From NCBI GenBank assembly GCA_024449915.1, contig JAMZAV010006208.1, positions 26,501 through 90,500 on the forward strand: a stretch of DNA of 64,000 nucleotides, given 5' to 3'. Under the pieces are notes generated by a model. That model was not told the origin of the DNA. It did not search any database and worked only from the letters and a program-made list of their open reading frames with translations. This stretch comes from Sweltsa coloradensis. Its lineage: Eukaryota > Arthropoda > Insecta > Plecoptera > Chloroperlidae. Positions 42,968 through 53,959 of this stretch are shown one piece after another (position 1 is the stretch's first letter; each line of letters starts with the position of its first letter). The translations under genes and the position numbers were made by a program.

Positions 42968-43521
42968 TTAGGGACGTGTCTAATATCATTCTCATTCTTA
43001 CTTTTCAGTCTCAGTACTCAGTCTCAGTCTCATTCTCATCTCATTCTCAGTCTCGGTTCCTCGTACTTGAAGTGTAACTTTCAAGCTTTTTCATGCGGAG
43101 CTTATCAACTAATTGTAGTAATTTCAGAACAAACAGACCTAAAAGCTGTGTAGTTTGACACATGCAGGTGGCCGATGATTGCAGATTTTAAAATTAATGT
43201 AAAATGGTTTACAAAGCTTTCAGTAGCCTGCCACTTTTTATCTACTATATTATTAATAGTTATTACATGAAATGAACTTATTCTGGTTATCCTAGTGATT
43301 TGCGAAGAGTTTTATTTTCATAGTCTCCCGAGGCCGCCATTTTTAGTAATACAATGAAAACGCAGTGTGGTATCTCCTAGTTTAATTTTCGTTCTCAGTT
43401 CGATCGGTATCCTTCCTAGTTGACCCTACATTGCCTGCTGACGTCACCGATTATTAATGACGGTCAAATTGAGAATGAGAATGAGACTGAGCCATAGCTT
43501 CAAGCATCAGACACGTCCTTA
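42968..43521. mobile_element. MITE-like element with TIRs and CTCATT-type repeats
   Basis: Left end TTAGGGACGTGTCT, right end AGACACGTCCTTA: about 11 bp of inverted match with TTA/CTTA-like flanks. Sub-terminal CTCAGTCTCATTCTCA blocks on the left have inverted matches (TGAGAATGAGACTGAG) on the right. About 400 bp of unrelated sequence lie between, including TGACGTCA at 43439-43446. No transposase. Confidence 0.6.
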
Positions 43522-43539
43522 CACAACATTATGTTATAG

Positions 43540-43822
43540 ATAACTGTGAGGAAACTTCTCTAATTTACATTTCAGCCATTTGTTTAACCAAAGTTAAATC
43601 ACATCAAAAGCATAACATTTTTCGCTTCAAACCAAAAAACTTTTATTTTGCCCTGCTGCTATCACATATCATCTTTATCATATAAATGTTATTTTACAAC
43701 CTTTTAAAACAATGTAAAAACCAACACAACAAATCATTTATTGTACTTATTTCAATAGCACAGGTGTTCTCGCACAAAATGACCTAAACGCGTGAAGCGC
43801 CCTTCGTTTCACACGTCGTCGC
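43540..43822 (+). repeat. LINE 3' tail, old
   Basis: GATAACTGTGAGGAAACTTC to CACAAAATGACCTAAACGCG, TGAAGCGCCC and CACACGTCGTCG. Confidence 0.7.
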
Positions 43823-44447
43823 TTAATGCCGTATTAGTCATGCTAACGAAAGTGTATCACCCTACATATTTCCAACTTATACTCTCATCATAGCCCGTGA
43901 TGAAACTCAAAGGTATCGCTTTTAATCCTATATGCCATCACTAATCATAATTAATACCGTCTGTGTTGGTTAATTATGACTTGAAAATGAAATAATAACA
44001 CCCCGCCACACATAAGACCTCGTAGAAGCCAGCCGTGCCCATGAGAGCCGAGGCGACGCTGTGTATTAAAACAGAATTAAGTAATTCTGGAATGTTTTTT
44101 TTTTTTTTTTTTTTTTTCCGGCGGACTTAGGAATAATTGAGCTACTTACGCCTATTATCATTGCCAGACTGCCGCCAGATGGCCCCCGGTTGCCGGTCCC
44201 GGTTAGATGAAAACGATAGTCCCTTCAATCCAAGATTCACGTCCGCACAACCAGTAAGGCGTAAGATCAGCACTTAAATAAGTGGTTTCTGCGTCTATTT
44301 GTACCTGGAAATAAAGCAATTCACTAGATTTGATGCTAAATATGACCACTAGAAATATATAATGGACCAACATCGCAGTTTATTTTGCAAATGCGCTTAT
44401 GTTAATTGTTGAAAAGTCAGTGATTTTTGTGTACTGTCTGACGTAGT
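43823..44447. other. No gene recognised; poly-T run
   Basis: Contains about 22 T at 44096-44117 followed by CCGGCGGAC. Possibly a retroposed sequence on the minus strand, but no family match in this window. Confidence 0.35.
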
Positions 44448-44690
44448 AGTCTAGGCCTGGCGTTACAATTTGGCCAGAGCATAAGGAAATGCAAGCGTAA
44501 AAAACGAGGAAAGAGACAAAGCTCAATCTTCGTCAAACATCAGCTAGCAATTAAGTAATATATGGGCCTCCCCCTACCCGTCACCTGGATGTTTCGATCA
44601 GAATAGGGTTTTCCTCCCCATATCCCCTAGGCTAGAGTGTGAGAATTATGATCTAACGCGTCTGACCTCGCCCCTAGTTCTCATGCTTCT
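44448..44690 (+). repeat. hcSINE, internally deleted, with LINE-like end
   Basis: Head (GGCCAGAGCAT) jumps to CCTACCCGTCACC and then to GAATTATGATCTAACGCG. It ends GCCCCTAGTTCTCATGC, the LINE ending rather than the SINE tail. Confidence 0.6.
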
Positions 44691-44789
44691 CATCGCTAGG
44701 AGCTGAACAAATGTATAAATTCGTGCCCAAAAATCGACGTAAACAAAATCGAACAAAAATTTATGATAAATATTTAAAACTTAGAAAGC

Positions 44790-44960
44790 AATATAATCAT
44801 CAAACACAACATAAACCCGCTTAAATTTACTACAATATCCATGGCCGCCGCCAATATGCGACCTAACTGGTTTAAAACGCCCCCTAGCTTCCTATTCTGT
44901 TCGTCTGTTTTAGTTGAAACTACGGTTGAGACCTGTAATCCAAATAAACTAAAACTTAAA
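44790..44960 (+). repeat. LINE 3' end plus hcSINE 3' remnant
   Basis: ATCATCAAACACAACATAAAC, GCCGCCAATATGCGACC and CTATTCTGTTCGTC, followed by CGGTTGAGACCTGTAATCC and AAATAAACTAAAAC. Confidence 0.65.
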
Positions 44961-45949
44961 GCTCACGCTAATCAAAAGAACTCTGGGAGTCCCAGGACAC
45001 TTCAATAATTGATGACAGTAAACAGAAAGTAAAACAAACATTCTTGCACCCTCTTCACGGAACTTGTTGGTCAATCAACGAATAAATTGTCATTGTCATC
45101 CGCGCGCGACATACATATTCTACACATTTAGGAATCATTCTTGTCTTTTGTCATTTTATATTAACTTTGAAGTGTTCATTAAATATGCAAATTGACTGGA
45201 GGAAATTTCCTCGTCATTAAAATACAAGAAACAGTATCCATTCTTTCTCGTGAAAATTTACTAGCGAAATTCATCTCATTAAAGTCCGTCATTGTCTCTC
45301 TCGCTTCGTCCGACTGTGATTGGCCACAGAGCCACGTAGAATTATTTGACAATCATTATTCGGCCGCTGCATTTTAATGTTATTTCAGCCCTAAATTACA
45401 GTGCATGACGGGCTTACTGAGATCATGAAATTCTAAAAACAAATTTACGTCTTAAGAATGGGAAATATAAACTTAAGGAGAGCCTTGTCGAGATTTGACG
45501 AGGACCGCCCCCAAATTAGAAGATTAGGCTAGGAGTATGATTTCCTCTGCGCGTAACGCGTATCGTAATACTCAAAGAGACAGATGTTTAATAATTTAAA
45601 CGCAAACTGCGTCAACGTGAATGTCTTAAAGAGAGATACGTGTCAAATATTGTTCAGATTCAGCCACTCATTTCGCGAGGGAGGATCTTTCATTAGGAGT
45701 GATTATTATGGCAGGATAGTTAAGGTTTAAGAGCAGTTGCCCCCCCATCTAACGCGGAGTAGAACCACATTTTGTATAATCAAACAATTAAAACATGCTT
45801 AACGTGAAGCATCTTTACTGGAATTGTAAAAGATCAGGTGTTGAGATAAAACATGATTTAAAGCTATGATAAATTCATCATCGAAAATATATTTTACAAT
45901 CATATCTATATAATATGTATTAATTTTACAATTCTTATAATTTTAACTA
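44961..45949. other. No gene recognised
   Basis: Non-repeat sequence. A 61-codon + frame at 45192-45377 is unremarkable. Confidence 0.4.
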
Positions 45950-46084
45950 TCAACTAAAATTTTATTTTTGATATAAACAGAAAATACATTAAAACAAAAC
46001 AATTTCATATTTTTAAACTTACAACATTACAGGTGGCGCAATATGAAATACCCAGTTGAAGCGCACACTAGTTTCATCACGTCG
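45950..46084 (+). repeat. LINE 3' tail, short
   Basis: TACAGGTGGCGCAATATG, CAGTTGAAGCGCACAC and CATCACGTCG; directly followed by a tRNA-like unit. Confidence 0.7.
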
Positions 46085-46087
46085 TAG

Positions 46088-46185
46088 TTCCGTGTGTCTT
46101 TTGGAGTGATTAGTGCCTCTGTTTATCAATGCAGAAGCGGCCCAGAGTTCGACTCCCGCTATAGGATCATGACGTTTTTAAACTT
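46088..46185 (+). repeat. tRNA-like repeat, degraded
   Basis: CAATGCAGAAG, GAGTTCGACTCCC (B box) and the tail TTTAAACTTCTGATTGG, as behind the unit at 25233-25331. Confidence 0.5.
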
Positions 46186-46289
46186 CTGATTGGAATCAAT
46201 CCATCAGTTCTTGTATCAGTATGTATATTTATTAGCCCTCTTTTGTTCTATATACATTCACATAATATAATAAATGATTTGAACGTCTC

Positions 46290-46560
46290 TTAGGACTAGG
46301 CGACATTAGTGACACTATTGACTGTGGAGCCGTCCTAGCAACGAGGCACGCATAATAAAAAATCAAAGTGTTTTTCTAGTGTTGATCCGCGGGTGATCGC
46401 CACTGTCCATACTATAACTGTGCCGGGTAGTCGAGGTTTTGACAGTCGGGCTACGATTGTACTATAATATGTAAAATCAAAGTTCCTTATCTAGCGTTCC
46501 GGGTACGTAATATGCTTCTTTCGGGTCGGTAGGGAAAAGACGGCCGTTCGATTACCTAGC
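46290..46560 (+). repeat. Repeat family C copy
   Basis: TGTGGAGCCGTCCTAGCAACG, TTGATCCGCGGGTGATCGC and CACTGTCCATAC match 26087-26240. Confidence 0.6.
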
Positions 46561-46775
46561 AAATATGATTAAAATGGAGAATGAATCTAACTTGTGACAA
46601 GCAACCTCTTTAATTAGTACAATTATAATTTTACTGAAAATTTATTTTTTATTAGTGGATTTCATTATTCGTCACTCATATGACAGTAACAAAAACTGTC
46701 TGGACCGGCACCACCACCAAACTTATCTTGTAAATCGAGGACCTCCACCATCAACCCCAGAAATGGATTGTTGTA

Positions 46776-47060
46776 TCTGGGCCGCGTGTTCGTTTAGAAT
46801 TGCCCCAGAGCATGGCTCTGATAATCGCCTAAAAGGCAGATTCAAGAGAAAAAAGTCCACCTCGCAAACATCAGATAGTCATGAAGGGTAGATATACTCC
46901 CGAAAATAGATGTGAGCTCTGACAGCGTCATCGGCCGGGACCTGCCCCCCCCATCCGCTCTTCTTACCTTGACGACCCCTCGACGACCATGACGACAATG
47001 ACACCACGAACGATGACGAGACAAAAACGACCGCGACGTGAGAACCCTCTGTCCTCCCAA
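46776..47060 (+). repeat. hcSINE, 3' truncated
   Basis: Head and GAC tract to GACGTGAGAACCCTC. The 3' third is replaced by a LINE piece. Confidence 0.75.
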
Positions 47061-47140
47061 TCGGTTGTTTTTCCCATTACAAAAATATCGTACCTTTAAC
47101 CGTACATTCATATGCTAGCAGAATGTACCAAACCTATTTG
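47061..47140 (+). repeat. LINE internal 3' fragment
   Basis: GTACCTTTAACCGTACATTC and ATGCTAGCAGAATGTACCAAA, the block interrupted by the G/T tract in the 39932 copy. Confidence 0.7.
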
Positions 47141-47228
47141 GCATGAGCCGAGCGAGCCGTATGCGACGCGGAAGCGAATGATTCAATTTCACTGACCCCC
47201 CCATAAAAATTTAGCTAGGATGTTTTCT

Positions 47229-47288
<60 letters not shown>

Positions 47289-47860
47289 CCGTCTGTTTTG
47301 TTCGCTCGGATCCGGGCAAACGGCATTACGCGATCTTGATGAAAATTTCGACCGCCCGACCTTCGTTTCTCGAACTTAGATGGTTGTATATGCTTTTTGG
47401 GCTACAATCGAAGGAAAATTTCTCAGAAATATGTACTTTTACGATTTTCTTTTCGGATTTCTAGTGCGATATTTTCGTGACATTTGGGCCGACATTACTG
47501 ACCAAACTGGTGGGGCATGGGTTTAGAACGTATCATATTTCACCATGGACATTAAGATTATGGTGATGCTAGTACCTTTTTGAAAGAAAAAAAGTTGAAA
47601 AAGTTAGCTAGAATCTATAGAAATAAAGGCTTTTAATATTAGTTGTTTCAATTTTTAGTGCCGATATTTTCGTCACATTTGCGGCCTGACCGATTCTGAC
47701 CAAACGGGTAGGGCTTACAACGTTCAGATTCACATGCGAATTAAGGTTATGGTGAGTAGTACCTTTTTGAAAGAAAAAGTTGAAAAATGCATAAAAATAG
47801 TTTGTGAGAGAATCTACAGAAATAAATGTTTTAATATGAGTTTTTTGAAGTTTTATAATA
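47141..47860 (-). repeat. Repeat family D copy with poly-T and tandem repeat
   Basis: Contains GCCGTATGCGACGCGGAAGCG and TTCAATTTCACTGA, about 59 T at 47230-47288, then CGGATCCGGGCAAACGGCAT and GATCTTGATGAAAATTTCG. This is the reverse complement of the layout at 7090-7492. The distal part is a 194-bp tandem repeat, listed separately. Confidence 0.65.
47462..47850. repeat. 194-bp tandem repeat, 2 copies
   Basis: TAGTGCGATATTTTCGTGAC at 47462 recurs at 47656 (TAGTGCCGATATTTTCGTC). Both copies share GAAAGAAAAA, AGTTGAAAAA and GAATCTA...AGAAATAAA. Confidence 0.8.
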
Positions 47861-48017
47861 CACAATTAACAAAAATAAAACAAATAGAAACTTGACAACA
47901 ATCACCTCCACAATGCATTTCAAAAAGACTTGCCCCCAAAGGAAAAGTGCAAACAAACGCACAAAACGCAAAAAAAAACAACGCTTCATCCATCAACGCG
48001 GCGGGACTTTAGCGTTT

Positions 48018-48370
48018 TCTAGTGCCTTGCCCATGCAAGTGATCTCCCCCAATCATATGAAGAAACTTCTATCATATGTAACCGGCGACAATCAAACTTT
48101 TCCAAATGTCTCACCAAAGTATCTATTGAACAAACTTTATTAACTTCATACATATTTCTTTCTTTTCTTTCTTTCATTTACATACATAACTTTTATATTT
48201 TGCTATTACTTTCTTCATCTTCCAATTTATTTTGTTATTTATACACCTAGAAACAATCTAATCATCAAACATACCTGCCATTAACTCTTCTAATTTACTC
48301 TCATTCACAGGCGCGCGCAATATGACCTAACGGTTGAAGCAGACCCTAGTTTCTCACGTCGGTTAGTCGT
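48018..48370 (+). repeat. LINE 3' tail
   Basis: From AGTGCCTTGCCCATGCAAG through ATATGTAACCGGCGACAATC and the full UTR to CGCGCAATATGACCTAACGG and CTCACGTCGG. Confidence 0.85.
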
Positions 48371-48510
48371 CGATTATTGGTGCCCTACTTCGATCACTCG
48401 TCGATTGCGTCGGGGCCTACAGCGTTTGGCCTTGTCTGCGTTTGGTTTAATCGTCCCTCACTGGAAATCAGTATATGACTGAATAGGTAGACTAAATACG
48501 AATTGTTTTT
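48371..48510 (+). repeat. Repeat family C copy without hcSINE
   Basis: CACTCGTCGATTGCGTCGGG joined through GGTTTAATCGTCCC to CACTGGAAATCAGT; the uninterrupted form of 26277-26745. Confidence 0.65.
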
Positions 48511-49140
48511 TTGTTTTTTAATTTCATACACATTTATTTGTCAAGATACTTTTAATAATCATTTTCCTACATAAATTAAATAATGTAAGCTTTCAATGAA
48601 CCATATAATAATAACGTATTTTGTACCTAAGGTGTGGCGCGCTCTTAACCCACAAACGTCCTCACAGTTTAACAAATAAAATCAGGATACAAAGATTGTA
48701 TCACCATGACAAGTTGCCCCCAAAAATAATTTATACGGAAAACACACACAATCAAGAACAAAGAATTATTATTATTGCCTTGAAAGAAGACGACCACTGG
48801 TCCTTGCCATAACATAAGTCGCTACATTACTTTGCCTTAACTGCGTGCTATCTGTGACAAATTATTGGCTACTTAAGGTTAGTTGTGGTTGTACTGTCAC
48901 TCGTTTCGCTATTTCACTATTCCACGGCTATATCGTAACTGTCGAATTGTGTTTTACGAAGCAACAGAAAAATACAAGTCAGTACGCACTAAGTAAGTGC
49001 TTGGGCGTAAGCTGCAATAAATCATGCTGCTCCGCCATCGAGATCTTGATCTTAATAACTGAGCCCCTGGGAGAATGCAAACTGAATATGTGTGCCGTTT
49101 GTTTTGTGACGAACATTGAAATAAGAATGCGTTACTAAAT
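48511..49140. other. No gene recognised
   Basis: Frames of 63-97 codons on both strands without recognisable features. Confidence 0.35.
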
Positions 49141-49173
49141 GTAAAGGCAGCGAAACTCGTTCGCATAAGCTAA

Positions 49174-49177
<4 letters not shown>

Positions 49178-49217
<40 letters not shown>

Positions 49218-49223
49218 TTTTTT

Positions 49224-49254
<31 letters not shown>
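49178..49254. repeat. Poly-T tract
   Basis: Almost pure T with two interruptions (G at 49217, A at 49225). Confidence 0.95.
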
Positions 49255-49259
<5 letters not shown>

Positions 49260-49307
49260 AATAATACTGTAATTTCACATTACATCTTGTCTGCATTGAC
49301 CTCTTGT

Positions 49308-49428
49308 CTGGGCTAAGGAGTGGCTGGTTCTGATACAGCATGGTACTATCCTCCCCATATCCCTAGGTTTAGAGTGGTGCCATTTATCCATCTAACGGCC
49401 TAACGAGCCCTCCTAACCCAAATAAACT
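49308..49428 (+). repeat. hcSINE 3' fragment
   Basis: GAGTGGCTGGTTCTGATACAG, the CTAGGTTTAGAGTGG block, a damaged 3' module and AACCCAAATAAAC. Confidence 0.7.
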
Positions 49429-49528
49429 TAGAACATTGTGGCCAATGCACAGATAAACTTCTTCGAATAGAAATAATAGAAGCCTACACAATATATAACA
49501 AATGGGTGATTAAATTTTAAACTTATAA

Positions 49529-49887
49529 CCCCGCTTTGTGCCCAGGGGTAAGAATGGGGCCCATAGCATCGGCCTCTGCAAATCGTTAAGGTCGATGCGA
49601 AAAGCAAAGCGTCCATCTCGCCCTGCTTAAGACTATAAAAGGGAGTATTTTCCTTCCCCGATATAGAGGCGAGCTTTTTTGGCCGCGTCGTTGTCGTAGA
49701 CACCTCCCACTTTCACTTGACGACCACATCTTGAGAATTCCCCCCGCCGGCCAGTCATCCCCGCCTACCCAAGGCTCGAATCTGCCCAACATGGAGATTT
49801 CTGGAGACTTCCTCCCCATATACCATGGGCTAGTAGAGTGGCGCATAACGTCATAACGGATGATGCGTCCTTAATCCAAATCTAAAC
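49529..49887 (+). repeat. hcSINE, diverged
   Basis: Head (GTGCCCAGGGGTAAGAATGGG) to ATAACGGATGATGCGTCC and AATCCAAATC. GAC tract mostly deleted. Confidence 0.75.
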
Positions 49888-50076
49888 GAAGGAAGAGCTA
49901 ACAAACTTATCCCTAATCTTAGCCATCTTACTGTAAACTACGCGTATTTATCTTTGCAATTGTATATCTACATCCCGCTTCCAGGATGATCAAGAGAAAT
50001 ACAAAGCAATGATTCGTGGGATTTGAACAGGCATCTGGGATGTGGTAAATTACTAAAACACAACAAATTGCATAGA

Positions 50077-50190
50077 CGACGACGACGTGAGAAACTAGCG
50101 GCTGCTTCAACCGACCCCGTTAGGTCATATTGCGCCGCCTCGTGTTCTATGACAAGGACTAGATGAGTTAATGCGCGTGGGTTTGAATAT
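50077..50190 (-). repeat. LINE 3' end, minus strand
   Basis: GACGACGACGTGAGAAACTAG, AACCGACCCCGTTAGG and TCATATTGCGCCGCC are the reverse complement of the LINE end. Only minus-strand copy found. Confidence 0.8.
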
Positions 50191-50245
50191 ATTATTATAT
50201 ATAATAATATTATTATTATATTATATTATTATTATTATTATTTTC
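50190..50245. repeat. TTA microsatellite (left flank of the R4/Dong-like element)
   Basis: TATTATTATTA-type run; read on minus it is (TAA)n at the 3' end of the element at 50400-52178. Confidence 0.9.
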
Positions 50246-50399
50246 ATTCACATGTTTCCACATACTCGGTACAAACCCGCTACAAGTAAATGCAATGTAT
50301 TGCGGACTATGTCAAGAATACATGTGCCCTATAATAATAACAAAACATTCATATTCAAAACTTCATCTAAAATCTATACAGCTATTCAAACATAAACCA

Positions 50400-52178
50400 T
50401 TTCCAAAATCAAAAACTAATCTTAATCTTTGTACAAAATATACAACATAAATGGTTTTATAAAACACTGTCATTGAGGAATTTCTCGGACTATATGGCAT
50501 GTAGCAAATTATAACCGCTTTCTGCATTTTGATGAATAAATCTGTTAATGTCCAGTTGGTGTAAATGTAAAACGATTGTGTAGCGTTGCTGTGCGTATAA
50601 CTGCCCGTGGCTGACACAATAATGGTATTGTAGCTGACTTCGATCTTGTTTTCCAATTTGCTGTATTTCTTGTGCTAAGTCCAAGTAGCGGCTAACTTTT
50701 CTGCTCCCCGTTGTTTCAATATTTTGACTTAGTGCGAATTGTACATACAAATAATAAACTGTTTGCCCTTTTTGACCCCGCTTACCCCTCCGCTTAAAAT
50801 GATATCAGGTCCTATTATGTTGTATGTCTTACTTAATAACAGCCCGATCATTAATAAAGTAAAAAAAACTTTCCAATCACAATTTTCTCAATACTTTTCA
50901 GGTGGTACTTGTAGTATGGTACCGGTACGCATGTTCTCCAGTAACGAACACTTTGGGCCAGATGTTGGTGAATAGTGGGCAACTTGATTCATGTCTGTGT
51001 AAATAGTCTGAATGCGGCTAGAAGTTTAATGCCCGATATTACATGTATCTTATGGTCTCATTGGTTAAGTGGCCCACTTTCTACATTTTACTAATCTAGA
51101 ATAGAATTGTCTTGTCTTAATGATGTGCTTGTTCTTGCTAATTTCGCCCCCCCCTGTAGCAAATTACTTGACCTGTTTTAATGGCATAGAAAAATTCCCC
51201 TACTGCTTTCTCCGAATAAATCGCCCTACTTGTAACACCATTTATTAGATGCATCAGTGTCTACATAATCACGTGCAATTCTGGGTGAGTCTCCCACTGT
51301 AGTATCTTAAGTTTCCACATTTATTCTTTCAATATCATCACTTATGAGATTGATCTGCAAGCAACATTGTATCATTTTATCGAGATCTAATGGTGTGAGG
51401 TTGACATCCGCTTGACGCCTACAGCTGTATGTAATCTGCGACAGTACTTTTACTAATAGAAGTATCTCCCTTAACAAATTGATTTGCTTAATACGCTGCG
51501 CGTATTTAAATCAGTTACACATCCATCGTCCACCACGTAACCTAGACAATGTCGTCCGTTCGACCGCCCAGCTCTGGGGCTGATGAAGTCGGTATTCTGT
51601 TAGAAGAGTTCTTATTTTCGATTAATTGCTTGCATCTCAGTTTGTGTCCAGAGTTAAAAATACCGGAAGAATACATTAAAACTGAGTACTTGCAATAAGT
51701 ATTAATTGCCCTTTCACTTTATTTTTCACGCTTTAAATTTGATGTCAGTATTTCTTTCACTCTCTTCACAAAAGTATTTTTAAGCTTGTTCTTCGCTTCC
51801 GCTGATGAAATCTGCTTCAGCTTGAATGAAACCCAAGGTATTTATACACCTCACCTTTCTGCCCATCCTTTGCAATAACAATTGCCACCCGATAGTTGAA
51901 CACCATGTGAAGCTTGAACTTTTCCCTTATTGACACATAAATTTTACACTTTTTCTAATCCAAATTCCATCTTGAATATCTTGGTAAACGAATGTGTGAT
52001 TTGTAAAGATGATTGAGTTGGCATCTGTAACGCATATAGTTTGAATCATCCATGTACATTAAATGAGACAGTACAAATAGGTATTACCACTTTCTTTAGC
52101 ATTTTTGAATCCGTATTCTTGATTATTTAGCAAGTTTGATAATGGATTTAAACGCATGCAGAACCAGATGTGGTCTAT
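50400..52178 (-). pseudogene. R4/Dong-like non-LTR retrotransposon, 5' truncated and decayed
   Basis: Read on minus, from 52178 down: LNPLSNLLN, then EYGFKNAKESGN, the catalytic YMDD at 52045-52056, EFGL..KCKIYV and KYLGF. Then IRTLLTEYRLHQPQ and WAVERTTLSRLRGGR follow in one frame (51520-51618). Last come GPDIIL near 50795-50815 and KVSRYLDLAQEIQQI near 50680. The final blocks fit the C-terminal restriction-like endonuclease of R2/R4-type elements; its usual second acidic residue appears replaced (YVQFAL). Many frame breaks. The exact clade needs a tree. Confidence 0.75.
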
Positions 52179-52240
52179 TCTATTCTATTATTATTATTAT
52201 TATTCTTATTATTATTATTATATTATTATTATTATTATTA

Positions 52241-52273
<33 letters not shown>

Positions 52274-52311
52274 CTTTTATTATTATTATTATATATTATT
52301 ATTATTATTAC
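52178..52311. repeat. TTA microsatellite (right flank)
   Basis: About 130 bp of (TTA)n with a few interruptions. Chance frames of poly-Leu, poly-Ile and poly-Tyr cross it. Confidence 0.95.
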
Positions 52312-52820
52312 AAAATAAGCTTTTTACGCGAAATAAGACACTCGCAATAATTGTCAAACTCTGTCGACTCGGGAGACATACCTCTTTTTGCAACCTTACT
52401 GCCGGTGACGGCCCTTTTCAGTATCCAACTGTTAATAAATATTACTTAAAAATGAATTAATAGTAGTATTCTTGCTGCAGAACATACAAATGGGACACGT
52501 AGTCAAGGAAAAACATAAAATTTGTAGTTCCTAGAAGTAATAATAAATACGGTCAAAGGCGCCTAAAGAGATGTTTAGTCCCGAGTCTTTTACAAAATTA
52601 CCTGATCAATTATTAAACTTAACAAATAATTTCCTGAGGTCAAGCAACAAATAAAAAATAAATTTGTGTGTCATAAATTGATGTGGGATATTACATAACA
52701 GACTGTTTGTCTATATAAATTTGTTTTAGTACATCATATCCGTTTCAGAATTAACCCTATTTCCTGTAAGGTTTTATGAAATGACTTTATGAAACTTAAA
52801 AAATAATTGGAGTTTTTTAA
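52312..52820. other. No feature recognised
   Basis: AT-rich spacer between the TTA tract and the retroposon tail. Confidence 0.4.
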
Positions 52821-53085
52821 GTAATCAGTGTCATTCCTTTGTGTAATTCGATTTGTTTATTTTTTTACCCATGATTGTGCATTTTGTTAACTTCCTCCCC
52901 CAACCACCCCTTCACCCGGGTTGCTTTTTGTTTTAGTTTATTTGACTTGTTGTTATTCCCAAGATGAGCCCGTATAATGCGCTTTGTGGGTTTCCTTGAG
53001 ATAAAACAATGCTAATATGTGTTTTGTAAAATAAAATGAATTGAAATTGAAAAAAAATTATTATTATTATTAATGTATTATTATT
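52821..53085 (+). repeat. Retroposon 3' tail with (ATT)n end
   Basis: AATGCGCTTTGTGGGTTTCC, TTGAGATAAAACAATGC, then ATGAATTGAAATTGAAAAAA and (ATT)n. A GCGCTTTGTG block before an ATT tail is common in marine-invertebrate SINE/LINE ends; family not determined. Confidence 0.5.
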
Positions 53086-53197
53086 TTTCATTAACTTATA
53101 TCTACAACAAGTGCGGGGTTATGCCAAGCAAACCATTTATGTCGCTAAAGCGAAAACACACCCGTTTTTGCTCGATTGGCCGCCTACGTTTTATAAA

Positions 53198-53469
53198 TTA
53201 GCAGCCAGAATTTTGAATGCATGCCTCTAAATGGAAGCGTTCTGGGGTGAGGATCTTAGTCATGCCGATTGTGTAACTATCCGCAAGAGACTCTGCATCA
53301 TGTCTAAACCATTGTATGGCGCCATCCAGAGCATCTGCCAAAAACGCCCATAAGAGTGTACCGAATCGTCTGTTAGAGCACTTCCCAAAAAACGGCCAAA
53401 ACTCACAGTAACTGTAAATCGGCGTAACCCTCCGTAATTCAGCCCAGATAAACAACTCAACAGATTCAC
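53198..53469 (-). pseudogene. Uncertain retroelement Gag-like fragment
   Basis: Two overlapping minus frames (85 and 69 codons) contain CEFWPFFGKCSNRRFG, LADALDGAIQW and DSYTIGMTKIL. The spacing faintly resembles the Gag region of BEL/Pao-type LTR elements. No protease or RT is next to it. Could be chance. Confidence 0.2.
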
Positions 53470-53959
53470 GGCCCCTATATCATTATCAAGGATGATACTT
53501 TTAAAAAACCTGTGGAATCAGAGATGTTGGCCCAACTTGTCCATTTGGACATGGCCGAGATTGCCGTTCATTTTAGCACGACTACGTAGGCATGGGAAAA
53601 ATTACCCGGGAGGGGGAGATGGGACTGCTTAAAGGGTATTTGAATCAGAAGGGTATTCTACCACAGTGGATTCCTTTATAGTCGGTTTAGTCTTGGGGGA
53701 TCGGGGACCAACAAGGAAAATGAACGAGTATTGCGCAGCCTTAGGTTAGAGGTAAGAGATGTGTACACCATATGAGGAAGAAAAATGGTCAGCGAAACTA
53801 TCAGCAGTGGTCTCGAAATATATATGTGGGGGAACACCGATGTCCGGCACAATTACCTTGCACCAAACCTAAGGCCTAAGCTAATCATGAATCAAAGACA
53901 ATAGATCAGATTAGAACGCGGAAGTAAATAGGATACTGTTTATGTACTTAAGGTCCACA

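Noticed and set aside
52136..52460. Poly-Ile/Leu/Tyr frames
   Set aside because: They are readings of a TTA microsatellite.
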